Of a DNA stretch of 64,000 bases, positions 17,971 through 25,886 are shown one piece after another. The position numbers and the translations under genes are program-made. Source of the DNA: UBA1757 sp963617485 (GTDB lineage: Bacteria; Bacteroidota; Bacteroidia; Bacteroidales; UBA1402); NCBI GenBank assembly GCA_963617485.1, contig CAVEPA010000003.1, positions 109,773-173,772 of the forward strand, written 5' to 3'. The notes beneath the pieces are model-generated. The model saw nothing but the letters and a program-made list of their open reading frames with translations. It ran no database searches and was not told the origin of the DNA. Numbering within the stretch: position 1 is the stretch's first letter; the number at the start of each line of letters is the position of its first letter.

Positions 17971-18321
17971 ATGAACAGTTACGAAACCGTTTTCATTTTG
18001 ACTCCCGTTTTGTCTGAACAACAGATGAAGGAAACGGTAGAAAAATTCAAGGATCTTCTCGTAGCAGAAGGTTCTGAAATTGTGCATGAAGAAAACTGGG
18101 GCCTGCGCAAGCTGGAATACGCTATCCAGAAGAAGACCACCGGTTTTTATCAACTCATCGAATTCAAGGCCAACCCCGACGTTGTTGCCAAGTTGGAAAC
18201 CCAATTCCGTCGTTCGGACCAAGTGCTCCGTTTCTTGGTTTTGAAGCAGGACAAGTTCTTCGCCCAGTATGCTGAGAAGAGAAGAAGTCTGAAGAAGTCT
18301 AACGAAGTAAAGGAGAACTAA
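17971..18321 (+). CDS. rpsF: 30S ribosomal protein S6
   Basis: 116 residues beginning MNSYETVFILTPVLSEQQMK, the typical S6 start, with 'EENWGLRKLEYAIQKKTTGF' around residue 42 matching the conserved 'WG.R.LAY.I.K...G.Y' core. S6 binds 16S rRNA together with S18 in the platform of the small subunit, and the next gene encodes S18. The C-terminal tail is basic and short. First gene of the rpsF-rpsR-rplI operon, with its own promoter at 17872-17902. Confidence 0.97.
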   Translation: MNSYETVFILTPVLSEQQMKETVEKFKDLLVAEGSEIVHEENWGLRKLEYAIQKKTTGFYQLIEFKANPDVVAKLETQFRRSDQVLRFLVLKQDKFFAQYAEKRRSLKKSNEVKEN

Positions 18322-18323
18322 TT

Positions 18324-18593
18324 ATGGCACAGAATTCCAACGAAGTAAGGTATCTTGTACCTCCTACGGTAGATACCAAGAAGAAAAAATATTGTCGTTT
18401 CAAGAAGAACGGTATCAAGTTCATCGACTATAAGGATCCCGAATTCTTGAAGAAATTCTTGAACGAACAAGGTAAGTTGCTGCCCCGTCGCATCACCGGT
18501 ACCTCTTTGAAATATCAGCGCAAGGTTGCCCAAGCCGTTAAGCGTGCCCGCCATCTTGCTTTGCTGCCTTATGTAACCGATTTAATGAAGTAA
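18324..18593 (+). CDS. rpsR: 30S ribosomal protein S18
   Basis: 89 residues with 'YCRFKKNGIKFIDYKDPEFL' and the signature 'LLPRRITGTSLKYQRKVAQA' followed by 'KRARHLALLPYV'. It binds S6 and 16S rRNA in the small-subunit platform. It starts 2 bases after rpsF and ends 4 bases before rplI, so the three are one transcript. No zinc-binding cysteine set is present beyond the single Cys of the N-terminus. Confidence 0.97.
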   Translation: MAQNSNEVRYLVPPTVDTKKKKYCRFKKNGIKFIDYKDPEFLKKFLNEQGKLLPRRITGTSLKYQRKVAQAVKRARHLALLPYVTDLMK

Positions 18594-18597
18594 GACT

Positions 18598-19044
18598 ATG
18601 GAAGTTATTTTGAAAGAAGACGTCGTCAATCTCGGCTACAAAGACGATATTGTAAAGGTTAAGGACGGTTATGGCCGCAATTATCTGATTCCTCAAGGCA
18701 AGGCTGTCATTGCCAGCGAATCTGCCAAGAAAGTGTTGGCTGAAACCTTGAAGCAGCGCGCTCACAAGATTGAGAAGCTCAAGAGCGATGCCGCTGCCAT
18801 GGCCGAAAAGCTGAATGGTGTTACCCTTACCATCGCTGCCAAGGCTAGCGAAGGCGGTAAGATTTACGGTTCTGTCAGCAACATCCAGATTGCCGAAGAG
18901 CTCGCTAAGCTGGGTCTTGAAGTAGACCGCAAGAGCATCGTGATGAAGGATGCCAAGGAACTGGGCGAATATACGGCTGTTGTCAAGCTGTACAAGGAAA
19001 TCCAGGCAACCATCTCCTTCACCGTTGTGGCTGAAGCTGAGTAA
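18598..19044 (+). CDS. rplI: 50S ribosomal protein L9
   Basis: 148 residues. The N-terminal domain 'MEVILKEDVVNLGYKDDIVK' and 'VKDGYGRNYLIPQGKAVIAS' is the L9 signature, followed by the long connecting helix (about 45-75) and the C-terminal domain with 'GGKIYGSVSNIQIAEEL'. L9 binds domain V of 23S rRNA at the base of the L1 stalk. Last gene of the rpsF operon, followed by an intrinsic terminator. Confidence 0.97.
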   Translation: MEVILKEDVVNLGYKDDIVKVKDGYGRNYLIPQGKAVIASESAKKVLAETLKQRAHKIEKLKSDAAAMAEKLNGVTLTIAAKASEGGKIYGSVSNIQIAEELAKLGLEVDRKSIVMKDAKELGEYTAVVKLYKEIQATISFTVVAEAE

Positions 19045-19067
19045 GGAATACCTAATACTATATAAAG

Positions 19068-19100
19068 AGAGGGTGACCAGAACGGTCATCCTCTTTTTTT
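19068..19100 (+). terminator. Intrinsic terminator of the rpsF-rpsR-rplI operon
   Basis: AGAGGGTGACC (19068-19078) pairs with GGTCATCCTCT (19084-19094), with one G-T wobble and loop AGAAC, and runs into seven T at 19094-19100. It starts 24 bases after the rplI stop. Confidence 0.85.
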
Positions 19101-19149
19101 GTGCGGGGCTTTTTATTTGTGCGGGGCTTGCCGGTGCTAACCGCCGGCC

Positions 19150-20169
19150 TCAAAAATGGAGTTGGCTGAAGGTTTTGCGGCCTTTCAAGAAATAATCGAC
19201 AATGGAGATGCCGGGGTAGATTTCGGGAATCTGCTCGGTGTTGGCTGCGGCTTGCACTTGGCGGCGAATGTCACCATAGTTGTGCTTCATCTGACGGTAG
19301 GCCTTGCGGGCATCGAATACTGCCTTGGCGTTCTTGCGTTCGCCTTTGAGGAAGAAGAACAGGGCGGCCACCCAATCGAGCAGGGCACGCTGGGCCATGG
19401 TGCAGCGCAGCCGCTTGTCGGGCAGGTTCTTGTAGAGCATCAGCAGGTTGTTGCGGAAATTGAGGAAGGTTTTGCGCGGGTTTTCGGCCGACAAGGTGCC
19501 TCCGCCCCAGTGCCAGACCTGGCTTTGCGGCAGGCACACGATGCGTCGGCCCCGGCTGCGCAACCGCCAGCACAGGTCGATCTCCTCCATGTGGGCGAAG
19601 AAGGCTGCGTCAAGGCCGCCTGCCTGCAGATACTCCTGACGGCGTATCAGCAGGCAGGCTCCCGTCGCCCAGAAAATATCGGTAACGCTGTCGTATTGTC
19701 CGTGGTCTTGCTCTACGAGCGACTGTATGCGTCCGCGGCAGAACGGGTAGCCCAAGCGGTCGATGAAGCCGCCGGCTGCGCCGGCGTGCTCGAAACGCCC
19801 GGGTTCGCGCTCGCTCAGAATCTTGGGCTGGCAGGCGGCCACTTCGGGGTGGGCATCCATATAGGTCACCAGCGGTTCCAGCCAGTGCTCCGGCACTCGC
19901 ACATCATCGTTGAGCAACAGTACATATTCTGCCTCTACGGCGGCAATCGCACGGTTGTAGCCTTCGGCAAAGCCATAGTTCTTGTCGAAACAGAGTAGCC
20001 GGCATTGACTGTAGTTGGCTTTGAGCCAGTCTATGGAATCGTCGGTGGAACCATTGTCGGCCACCACCACTTGTGTGTCGGGTAGGCAACTGTGGGCCAA
20101 TACCGAAGGCAGATATTTTTCCATCAGCTTGCGGCCGTTCCAGTTGAGGATGATAATGGCAGTTTTCAT
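19150..20169 (-). CDS. Family 2 glycosyltransferase (rhamnosyltransferase-like)
   Basis: 339 residues with the GT-A fold landmarks 'AIIILNWNGRKLMEKYL' at the N-terminus, 'VVVADNGSTDDSIDWL' (about 35-50), the DXD-like 'LLLNDDVRVPEHWLEPL' (about 85-100) and 'ATGACLLIRRQEYLQAGGLD' (about 188-208). 'FFAHMEEIDLCWRLRSRGRR' is the acceptor-side ED motif region. It is closest in pattern to the large cytosolic GT2 group that includes rhamnosyltransferases. It adds a sugar to a surface polysaccharide or lipid-linked intermediate; donor and acceptor are not predictable. Its ATG overlaps the mtaB stop (ATGA). It is the last gene of folB-mtaB-GT2, an unusual mix of tRNA modification, folate and polysaccharide functions. 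Confidence 0.9.
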   Translation of the reverse strand: MKTAIIILNWNGRKLMEKYLPSVLAHSCLPDTQVVVADNGSTDDSIDWLKANYSQCRLLCFDKNYGFAEGYNRAIAAVEAEYVLLLNDDVRVPEHWLEPLVTYMDAHPEVAACQPKILSEREPGRFEHAGAAGGFIDRLGYPFCRGRIQSLVEQDHGQYDSVTDIFWATGACLLIRRQEYLQAGGLDAAFFAHMEEIDLCWRLRSRGRRIVCLPQSQVWHWGGGTLSAENPRKTFLNFRNNLLMLYKNLPDKRLRCTMAQRALLDWVAALFFFLKGERKNAKAVFDARKAYRQMKHNYGDIRRQVQAAANTEQIPEIYPGISIVDYFLKGRKTFSQLHF

Positions 20170-21470
20170 TGTGGTAATATGGTCATGGCAGAACCCTCGG
20201 CATTGAGTCCGGTAAGTGTCAGTTCCAACGTGCGGTTTTCCCAGTCTTTGCGATAGGGCGCTTCCACGCGCAGGTAGTTCTCGGTAAAGCCGTGCATCAG
20301 TCCGTCCTTCTTGCCGTGCTCGAAAAGTATGCTGTGGCGGCTGCCGATTTGCGAACGATAGAAGGCCAGACGCTTGTCTTCCGACAGCTGGTGAAGCAGC
20401 TTGCTGCGCTGCTGCTTGTCTGTTTCCTTCACCTTATAATCGATTTCCAAAGCCTTGGTGCCGGGCCGTTCCGAATAGCTGAACACATGAAGCTGCGATA
20501 CGGGCAGGGCCTCCAGAAAAGAACGGCTTTCCTCGAAAAGTTCGGGCGTTTCGCCCCGCATGCCCACAATAACATCCACCCCGATAAAGGCATCCGGCAT
20601 TAAGCTTTTGATGCGACTCACCCTCTCGGCGAAAAGTTCGCGACGGTAGTGGCGGCCCATCAGCTGCAGCATACTGTCGCTGCCCGCCTGAAGCGGTAGA
20701 TGAAAATGCGGTGCAAAGCGCTGGGAATGAGCAACGAATTCGATGATGTCATCGCTCAGCAAGTCGGGCTCCAGCGACGAAATGCGGTAACGTTCTATGC
20801 CTTCCACCTGATCTAGGGCTTGGATAAGCTGCAAGAAGTTCTCGCCCGTCGATAGGCCGAAGGTACCGATATTGATACCCGTCAGGACGATTTCCTTGCC
20901 TCCGTCGCGGGCGGCTTCGCGGGCTTGCTCCACCAGTTCGGCTATGGACGGGTTACGGCTGCGTCCTCTGGCATAAGGCACGGTGCAGTAGCTGCAGAAA
21001 TAGTTGCAACCATCCTGCACCTTCAAAAAATAACGTGTGCGGTCGCCTCTGGAACAAGCCGGCAGAAAACGTTTGATATCCTCGTTGGCGGTGGTCTTGA
21101 TTTGGCAGACCTCGTTCTTGGTGTCCTTTATCAGCTCGGGCAGCTCCAGCTTGAAGTCCGCGCCCAGCACTAGATCGACCCCCGGAATGGCGGCAACTTC
21201 GCGTGCCTTGAGCTGCGCATAGCAGCCGCAGACGGCAATGAAGGCCTGAGGGTACATTCTGGCTATCTTGTGTATGCACTGACGGTCTTTCTGGTCGGCC
21301 GTTTCGGTGACCGAACAAGTGTTGACAACGCAGAGGTCGGCCGGCTCGCCCAGCTTTACCTGACGGTAGCCTTTGGCCTGGAGACTACGCAGCAAAGCCG
21401 CAGTTTCGGCAAAGTTCAGTTTGCAGCCCAAGGTCTGCAGCACCACTGTTTTATCTAATTTCTCCATCAT
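20166..21470 (-). CDS. mtaB: tRNA t6A37 methylthiotransferase
   Basis: 434 residues. The N-terminal UPF0004 domain (about 8-125) has 'QTLGCKLNFAETAAL' and 'VNTCSVTETADQKDRQCIHK', with conserved Cys for the second iron-sulfur cluster including 'AVCGCYAQL'. The radical SAM core carries CNYFCSYC near residue 155 and 'GGKEIVLTGINIGTFG'. A C-terminal TRAM-like segment ends the protein. MtaB converts t6A to ms2t6A at position 37 of tRNAs reading ANN codons; the NTCSVTE and 'TGINIG' variants favour MtaB over MiaB or RimO. The start at 21470 overlaps the folB 3' end by 20 bases; Met at 21467 is an alternative. Confidence 0.93.
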   Translation of the reverse strand: MMEKLDKTVVLQTLGCKLNFAETAALLRSLQAKGYRQVKLGEPADLCVVNTCSVTETADQKDRQCIHKIARMYPQAFIAVCGCYAQLKAREVAAIPGVDLVLGADFKLELPELIKDTKNEVCQIKTTANEDIKRFLPACSRGDRTRYFLKVQDGCNYFCSYCTVPYARGRSRNPSIAELVEQAREAARDGGKEIVLTGINIGTFGLSTGENFLQLIQALDQVEGIERYRISSLEPDLLSDDIIEFVAHSQRFAPHFHLPLQAGSDSMLQLMGRHYRRELFAERVSRIKSLMPDAFIGVDVIVGMRGETPELFEESRSFLEALPVSQLHVFSYSERPGTKALEIDYKVKETDKQQRSKLLHQLSEDKRLAFYRSQIGSRHSILFEHGKKDGLMHGFTENYLRVEAPYRKDWENRTLELTLTGLNAEGSAMTILPQ

Positions 21471-21834
21471 TTCTTTTAATGGTTACTTCGATACCGGCAC
21501 TTTCTACCTGCCCGGCGATGGGCGGATGCATTTTCTTCAGGTAGACCGTCGCTTCCGCTAGGGCGGGGTAAGACTGTAACAAGCTCCGGGCGATACGCCA
21601 GGCTACGTGTTCTATCAGCTTGGATGGCGTTTGCATTTCGCGGGCCACCAGACTGTGTACTTCGGCATAGTTTATGGTGTCGTCCAAACAGTCGCTTTGG
21701 CAGGCGCGGCTGAGGTCGGCCTTCAGTGTCAAGTAGAGTTCATAGTCGTTGCCCACCGCTTTTTCCTGCTCCAGACAACCGTGATAGGCATGGAAACGCA
21801 GTGCGTTCAGTTTCAAGACTTCCATCGCTTCCAA
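21451..21834 (-). CDS. folB: Dihydroneopterin aldolase
   Basis: 127 residues with 'LNALRFHAYHGCLEQEKAVG' at the N-terminus, the family signature, 'DTINYAEVHSLVAREMQTPS' about residue 55 and 'LIEHVAWRIA' with the conserved Glu/His region. 'VYLKKMHPPIAGQVESAGIE' holds the conserved Lys-x-x-x-Pro-Pro. It converts 7,8-dihydroneopterin to 6-hydroxymethyl-dihydropterin in folate synthesis. Translation may start at the third-position-shifted Met (MEVLK, 21825) rather than 21834. A TACTTTTG -7-like element at 21850-21843 lies just upstream. Confidence 0.93.
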   Translation of the reverse strand: MEAMEVLKLNALRFHAYHGCLEQEKAVGNDYELYLTLKADLSRACQSDCLDDTINYAEVHSLVAREMQTPSKLIEHVAWRIARSLLQSYPALAEATVYLKKMHPPIAGQVESAGIEVTIKRNDGEIR

Positions 21835-21842
21835 ATTTTACA

Positions 21843-21880
21843 CAAAAGTACATAATTTCTAGGCATTTATTGTATCTTTG
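21843..21880. promoter_or_regulatory. Divergent -7 elements for folB and the bactofilin gene
   Basis: On the minus strand TACTTTTG lies at 21850-21843, 9 bases from folB. On the plus strand TATCTTTG lies at 21873-21880, 32 bases before the bactofilin ATG. Both match TAnnTTTG, but neither has a good -33 TTTG at the right spacing. The back-to-back arrangement in a 77-base gap supports two promoters. Confidence 0.5.
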
Positions 21881-21911
21881 CAGCTGAAACAATCTAAAGA
21901 CTCTTGATATT

Positions 21912-22259
21912 ATGACTAAGGAAAAAGCAATGACCAATGGTATGATACACAACTCGATAGCAGCAAATACACGTATAGTGGGCGTTATTACGGCCGAGAA
22001 CGATTTTCGTGTTGACGGCGTTATTGAAGGCGAGATTATCTGCCAAGGCAAGGTTATTGTCGGACAGACGGCCAATGTCAAGGGCAAACTTACCTGCGCC
22101 AATGCCGAAATCGTGGGTTATATCGAGGGTGAGATTACCGCTTCCGAAATCCTGACGCTCAAGTCGACGGCGGTGGTGAAGGGCGATTTGAAAGTGGCCA
22201 CGCTGGTGGTTGAACCCAACGCCAAGTTCAATGGTACCTGCGCCATGATAGAGCAGTAG
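21912..22259 (+). CDS. Bactofilin (polymer-forming cytoskeletal protein)
   Basis: 115 residues, mostly short beta-strand repeats of the right-handed helix type, 'GVITAENDFRVDGVIEGEII', 'GKVIVGQTANVKGKLTCANA', 'VGYIEGEITASEILTLKSTA'. This is the DUF583/bactofilin domain, spanning nearly the whole protein with a short N-terminal tail. Bactofilins self-assemble into filaments at the membrane and position cell wall enzymes. It stands alone, divergent from folB and convergent with nrdJ, so context gives no specific partner. Confidence 0.92.
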   Translation: MTKEKAMTNGMIHNSIAANTRIVGVITAENDFRVDGVIEGEIICQGKVIVGQTANVKGKLTCANAEIVGYIEGEITASEILTLKSTAVVKGDLKVATLVVEPNAKFNGTCAMIEQ

Positions 22260-22297
22260 GCTCGGCGCTTGTCAACAAGGCCGGTGCGCTGAAAGAC

Positions 22298-22330
22298 AGT
22301 GCGGCCCGAGTCGGAGACTCGGGCCGCACT
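22298..22330. terminator. Intrinsic terminator between bactofilin and nrdJ
   Basis: A 14-bp perfect stem (22298-22311 with 22317-22330, core GTGCGGCCCGAG) and five-base loop, 38 bases after the bactofilin stop. The tail is TCGTCTT on the plus strand and TGTCTTTC on the minus strand, so it may act in both directions between these convergent genes. Confidence 0.65.
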
Positions 22331-22334
22331 TCGT

Positions 22335-22386
22335 CTTATCGGCGGGCAACCGGGGCAACCCTTATCAGCGGGCTGCCGGGGCAACC
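22335..22386. repeat. Two tandem 26-bp GC-rich repeats
   Basis: 22335-22360 and 22361-22386 are 26-base units (starting CTTATC and ending CCGGGGCAACC) identical at 23 of 26 positions. They lie between the terminator and the end of nrdJ. No function is evident. Confidence 0.7.
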
Positions 22387-22396
22387 CGGGCCGCCG

Positions 22397-24925
22397 CTAT
22401 CCGCACTTGGAGTATTCGCAGTTGGAGCAGTGCGTGCATCCTTCTTGCTTGACCAGCTGACTGCCGCATTGCGGACAAACTTCTCCTTTGATGATGCCGT
22501 CGGGCAGGTAGTTCTTCAACGCACGTTCCACACCATTCTTCCAAGTGTTGATGGAATGGTTGTCGAGTTCGAGGCTACCCACCAGTTTCAGCACCTGGTC
22601 GATGGGCATGCCGTAACGCAGCACACCCGAAATCAGCTTGGCGTAGTTCCAGTATTCAGGATTGAACTTGTCAGACAGGCCTTCGACCGTGGTCTTGTAG
22701 CCGCGTCGGTTCGAGAACTGGAAGTCGTAGCGCTTGCCGTTTTCATCCACATTCTTGATGATTTTGCCATGCGTCACGTTCTTGGGCAAGGCAATGCCGT
22801 CGTCATCGTCCTGAATACCGGTGAAAATTTCATAAGGACGGCCGTTCTGCAGACCGATAAAGGCTATCCATTTTTCCTTGTTGTTCTGGAAACGCAGCAC
22901 ATCCGCTTCCAATTCCTTGGGACGCACCAGCGTATGGGCGGCCGGAGCGGCGGATTCCTCTTTCTTGGCAGGGGCGGTGGCATCTACCAACACGCCTGCA
23001 CGCGAGCCGTCGCGGTAAACCGTGCAGCCCTTGCAGCCGCACTTCCAGGCTTCAACATAGAGTTCGTTCACCAGTTCCTCGCTGACATCGGAGGGTAGGT
23101 TGATGGTAACGCTGATAGAGTGGTCTACCCATTTCTGAATACGACCTTGCATGCGTACTTTCTGCAACCAGTCCACATCTTTGGAGGTGGCTCCTGCGTA
23201 GGGCGAGCGGGCCACCAGCGCAGCCAGTTCTTCGGGGCTGTAAGGCTGGTGCGGGTCGAGACCTTGCGTTTGCATCCACACCTTGAACTTTTCGTGGAAG
23301 ACGATGAATTCCTCCCATTTTTCGCCGTTTTCGTCCACAAAATCGTAAGACTTAGCCTCTTCGTTGGCATTGATTTTGCGACGGCGCTTGTACACCAACA
23401 TAAAGGCCGGCTCTATGCCGGACGTGGTCTGCGACATAAGGCTGGTGGTGCCGGTAGGCGCAATGGTAAGGCAGGCGATGTTGCGGCGTCCGTTCTTGGC
23501 TATGGCCTGACGCAGCTCCTCGCTGACACCCAACAGACGGTTCAGGAAAGGATTCTCCTTCTCTTTTTCGGCATTGTAGATGGGGAAGGCTCCGCGTTCG
23601 CCGGCCAGCTTAGCCGACGACAAATAGGCTGAAACGGCCAAGGTCTGCTGTACCTTTTCGGCAAAGTCGCAGGCTTCGGGGCTGCCGTAGCGCAGGTTCA
23701 TGGCGGCCAACATATCGCCTTCGGCCGTGATGCCTATGCCCGTGCGGCGGCCCTTGAGGGATTTCTCGCGAATCTTCTGCCAAACTTCGCGCTCGCAGCG
23801 CTTGACATCTTCGCGCTCGGGGTCCGATTCTATTTTGGCCAGAATGGTGTCGATTTTTTCCATCTCCAAGTCGATGATATCGTCCATAATGCGCTGGGCC
23901 AGAGCAACGTGCTGTTTGAACAGTTCGAAGTTGAAGTGAGCACCCTTGGTGAAAGGCTCTTCCACATACGAGTACAGGTTCAGCGCCAGCAGACGGCAAC
24001 TGTCGTAGGGGCAAAGCGGGATTTCGCCGCAAGGGTTGGTGGAAATGGTGCGGAACCCTTCGTCGCTATAGCAGTCAGGCAGGGATTCTCGGATGATGGT
24101 GTCCCAAAACAGCACGCCCGGTTCGGCGGCCAGCCAGGCATTGTGGATAATCTTTTTCCAAAGCGTGGCGGCCTCGATTTCTTTGGTGAACTTGGGTTGG
24201 TCGGCATCGATGGGGAACTGCTGGCGATAAATGCCGTTGCTCAAGGCGGCATTCATGAAGGCATCGTCGATGCGTACCGAAATGTTGGCACCCGAAATTT
24301 TACCCTGTTCGGTCTTGGCGTTGATAAAGTCTTCGGCATCGGGATGCTTGATGGAGATAGACAGCATCAGCGCACCGCGGCGGCCGTCTTGGGCCACTTC
24401 GCGGGTACTGTTCGAATACCTTTCCATAAACGGAACGATGCCCGTCGAGGTTAGGGCTGCGTTCTTCACAGGCGAACCCTTAGGCCTGATGCCCGACAAG
24501 TCGTGGCCCACGCCGCCGCGGCGCTTCATCAGCTGAATCTGCTCCTCGTCGGTTTTGATGATGGAACCGTAAGAGTCGGAAGTTTCCAGCTCGTCGCCAA
24601 TAACAAAACAATTCGACAGCGAAGCAATCTGAAAGTCGTTGCCGATACCGGTCATGGGGCTGCCCTGCGGAATAAGGTAACGGAAGTGGTCGAACAGGCC
24701 GAAGAGCTGTTCTTCGCTCAGGGGCGCAGTGTATTTCTTTTCAATACGGGCAATTTCGCGGGCCAGACGGCGGTGCATATCGGCCGGAGTCTTCTCGTAG
24801 ATGTTGCCGTAGGAATCTTTGAGGGCATACTTGGATATCCATACCTTGGTGGCCAATTCGTCGCCATCGAAATAGGCTAGGGTAGACGCGTAAATTTCCT
24901 CTTTGTCAAAGCTTTGTCTTTCCAT
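22397..24925 (-). CDS. nrdJ: Adenosylcobalamin-dependent (class II) ribonucleotide reductase
   Basis: 842 residues. The N-terminal region has 'LIPQGSPMTGIGNDFQIASL' and 'SNCFVIGD', with the first redox Cys. The centre has 'MKRRGGVGHDLSGIRPKGSP' and the active-site N-x-C-x-E in 'ISTNPCGEIPLCPYD' (about 295-308), then 'CLTIAPTGTTSLMSQTTSG'. The C-terminal half has 'CGCKGCTVYRDGSR' and a zinc-ribbon-like end with CPQCG, CTHCSNC and CG. It reduces ribonucleotides to deoxyribonucleotides using coenzyme B12, so it works with or without oxygen. The leader is only about 30 bases long, so there is no room for a cobalamin riboswitch. Its promoter is back-to-back with that of a nitroreductase gene. Confidence 0.96.
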   Translation of the reverse strand: MERQSFDKEEIYASTLAYFDGDELATKVWISKYALKDSYGNIYEKTPADMHRRLAREIARIEKKYTAPLSEEQLFGLFDHFRYLIPQGSPMTGIGNDFQIASLSNCFVIGDELETSDSYGSIIKTDEEQIQLMKRRGGVGHDLSGIRPKGSPVKNAALTSTGIVPFMERYSNSTREVAQDGRRGALMLSISIKHPDAEDFINAKTEQGKISGANISVRIDDAFMNAALSNGIYRQQFPIDADQPKFTKEIEAATLWKKIIHNAWLAAEPGVLFWDTIIRESLPDCYSDEGFRTISTNPCGEIPLCPYDSCRLLALNLYSYVEEPFTKGAHFNFELFKQHVALAQRIMDDIIDLEMEKIDTILAKIESDPEREDVKRCEREVWQKIREKSLKGRRTGIGITAEGDMLAAMNLRYGSPEACDFAEKVQQTLAVSAYLSSAKLAGERGAFPIYNAEKEKENPFLNRLLGVSEELRQAIAKNGRRNIACLTIAPTGTTSLMSQTTSGIEPAFMLVYKRRRKINANEEAKSYDFVDENGEKWEEFIVFHEKFKVWMQTQGLDPHQPYSPEELAALVARSPYAGATSKDVDWLQKVRMQGRIQKWVDHSISVTINLPSDVSEELVNELYVEAWKCGCKGCTVYRDGSRAGVLVDATAPAKKEESAAPAAHTLVRPKELEADVLRFQNNKEKWIAFIGLQNGRPYEIFTGIQDDDDGIALPKNVTHGKIIKNVDENGKRYDFQFSNRRGYKTTVEGLSDKFNPEYWNYAKLISGVLRYGMPIDQVLKLVGSLELDNHSINTWKNGVERALKNYLPDGIIKGEVCPQCGSQLVKQEGCTHCSNCEYSKCG

Positions 24926-24959
24926 ATATTGTTAATTTGCATTTGCTTTTTTTGCCTTG

Positions 24960-24991
24960 CAATAATACACAGAAATCGTTGCTGACCCAAA
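24960..24991 (-). promoter_or_regulatory. Promoter of nrdJ
   Basis: On the minus strand TTTG (24991-24988), a 20-base spacer, then TATTATTG (24967-24960), one base from TAnnTTTG. The leader to the nrdJ ATG is short. Confidence 0.65.
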
Positions 24992-25008
24992 CAAGCCGGA
25001 TAGATTTA

Positions 25009-25039
25009 TTGTAAAATTTTAAGGGAAGAACTACCTTTG
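25009..25039 (+). promoter_or_regulatory. Promoter of the nitroreductase gene
   Basis: TTG (25009-25011), a 20-base spacer and a perfect TACCTTTG (25032-25039), ending 26 bases before the start codon. It lies 17 bases from the divergent nrdJ promoter. Confidence 0.75.
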
Positions 25040-25065
25040 CCCAAGTGTGGAAAATTGAATGAAAG

Positions 25066-25818
25066 ATGCTTGAATTTATGAAACAACGCGCAACACTGCG
25101 CCAATACAGCGATCGGCCCGTGTCGCAGGAACTGCTCGACGAACTGCTGGAGATAGCCTGCCGTGCATCCAATACGGGCAATATGCAGCTTTACAGTATC
25201 GTGGTGACGCGCTCCGCCGCCATGAAACAGGCTTTGGCACCGGCGCACTTTAATCAACCGCAAGTTACGTCGGCTCCGGTGGTACTCACATTCTGCGCCG
25301 ACCTTAAACGCTACAGCCAATGGTGTCTGCAGCGCGATGCCCAGCCCGGGTTCGACAACATACAGTCGCTGGCTTATGCCGCCATCGATGCCGTTATCGC
25401 CGCTCAGACCTTCTGTGTTGCCGCCGAAGCGCAAGGCTTGGGTATCTGCTATTTGGGTACCACCACCTACAACGCCGACCAAATTGTACAGGTGCTGCAT
25501 CTGCCTCAGTTGGTTATGCCCATCGTCACCGTTACTTTGGGCTATCCGGCCGCTCAGCCCCAGCCCTGCGAGCGCCTGCCTTTGGCTGCCGTGGTGCATC
25601 AGGAACGCTATCAGGACTATACGCCTCAGGCTATCGACGAACTCTTCGCCGAAAAAGAAGCCCTGCCCGCCAACCGTCATTATGTACAAATCAACCAAAA
25701 ACAGACCTTGGCCCAGGTGTTTACCGATATCCGTTACACCAAGAAAGACAACGAGTTCTTTTCGGAAGTCTTCATCGACTGTCTGCGCCGCCAAGGTTTC
25801 TTGAAGGATAAGGAATAA
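25066..25818 (+). CDS. Nitroreductase-family FMN oxidoreductase (NfsA-like)
   Basis: 250 residues with 'FMKQRATLRQYSDRPVSQEL' and 'IACRASNTGNMQLYSIVVT', the N-terminal FMN-binding part. 'DAVIAAQTFCVAAEAQGLGI' and 'CYLGTTTYNADQIVQVL' follow near 105-145, and 'MPIVTVTLGYPA' is a conserved strand. The length and C-terminal extension ('ERYQDYTPQAIDELFAEKEA') fit the NfsA/FRP group that reduces nitroaromatics, quinones or flavins with NAD(P)H. Met at 25078 is an alternative start. It is a single-gene unit with its own promoter and terminator. Physiological substrate unknown. Confidence 0.9.
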   Translation: MLEFMKQRATLRQYSDRPVSQELLDELLEIACRASNTGNMQLYSIVVTRSAAMKQALAPAHFNQPQVTSAPVVLTFCADLKRYSQWCLQRDAQPGFDNIQSLAYAAIDAVIAAQTFCVAAEAQGLGICYLGTTTYNADQIVQVLHLPQLVMPIVTVTLGYPAAQPQPCERLPLAAVVHQERYQDYTPQAIDELFAEKEALPANRHYVQINQKQTLAQVFTDIRYTKKDNEFFSEVFIDCLRRQGFLKDKE

Positions 25819-25838
25819 CCAACCTCTACCGACAAAAA

Positions 25839-25870
25839 AATCCCGCCTCGCAAGAGACGGGATTCTTTTT
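25839..25870. terminator. Bidirectional terminator between nitroreductase and rpsA
   Basis: AATCCCG (25839-25845) pairs with CGGGATT (25858-25864), extended inside by CTC/GAG around loop GCAA with one mismatch. It has a T run on the plus strand (25866-25871) and an A run before it that reads as T on the minus strand. It serves two convergent genes. Confidence 0.85.
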
Positions 25871-25886
25871 TATATGGAAGAAGCGA

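Noticed and set aside
24926..25065. Cobalamin riboswitch upstream of nrdJ
   Set aside because: The gap is only 140 bases, shared with a divergent promoter, and no B12-box-like sequence was seen in the short leader.
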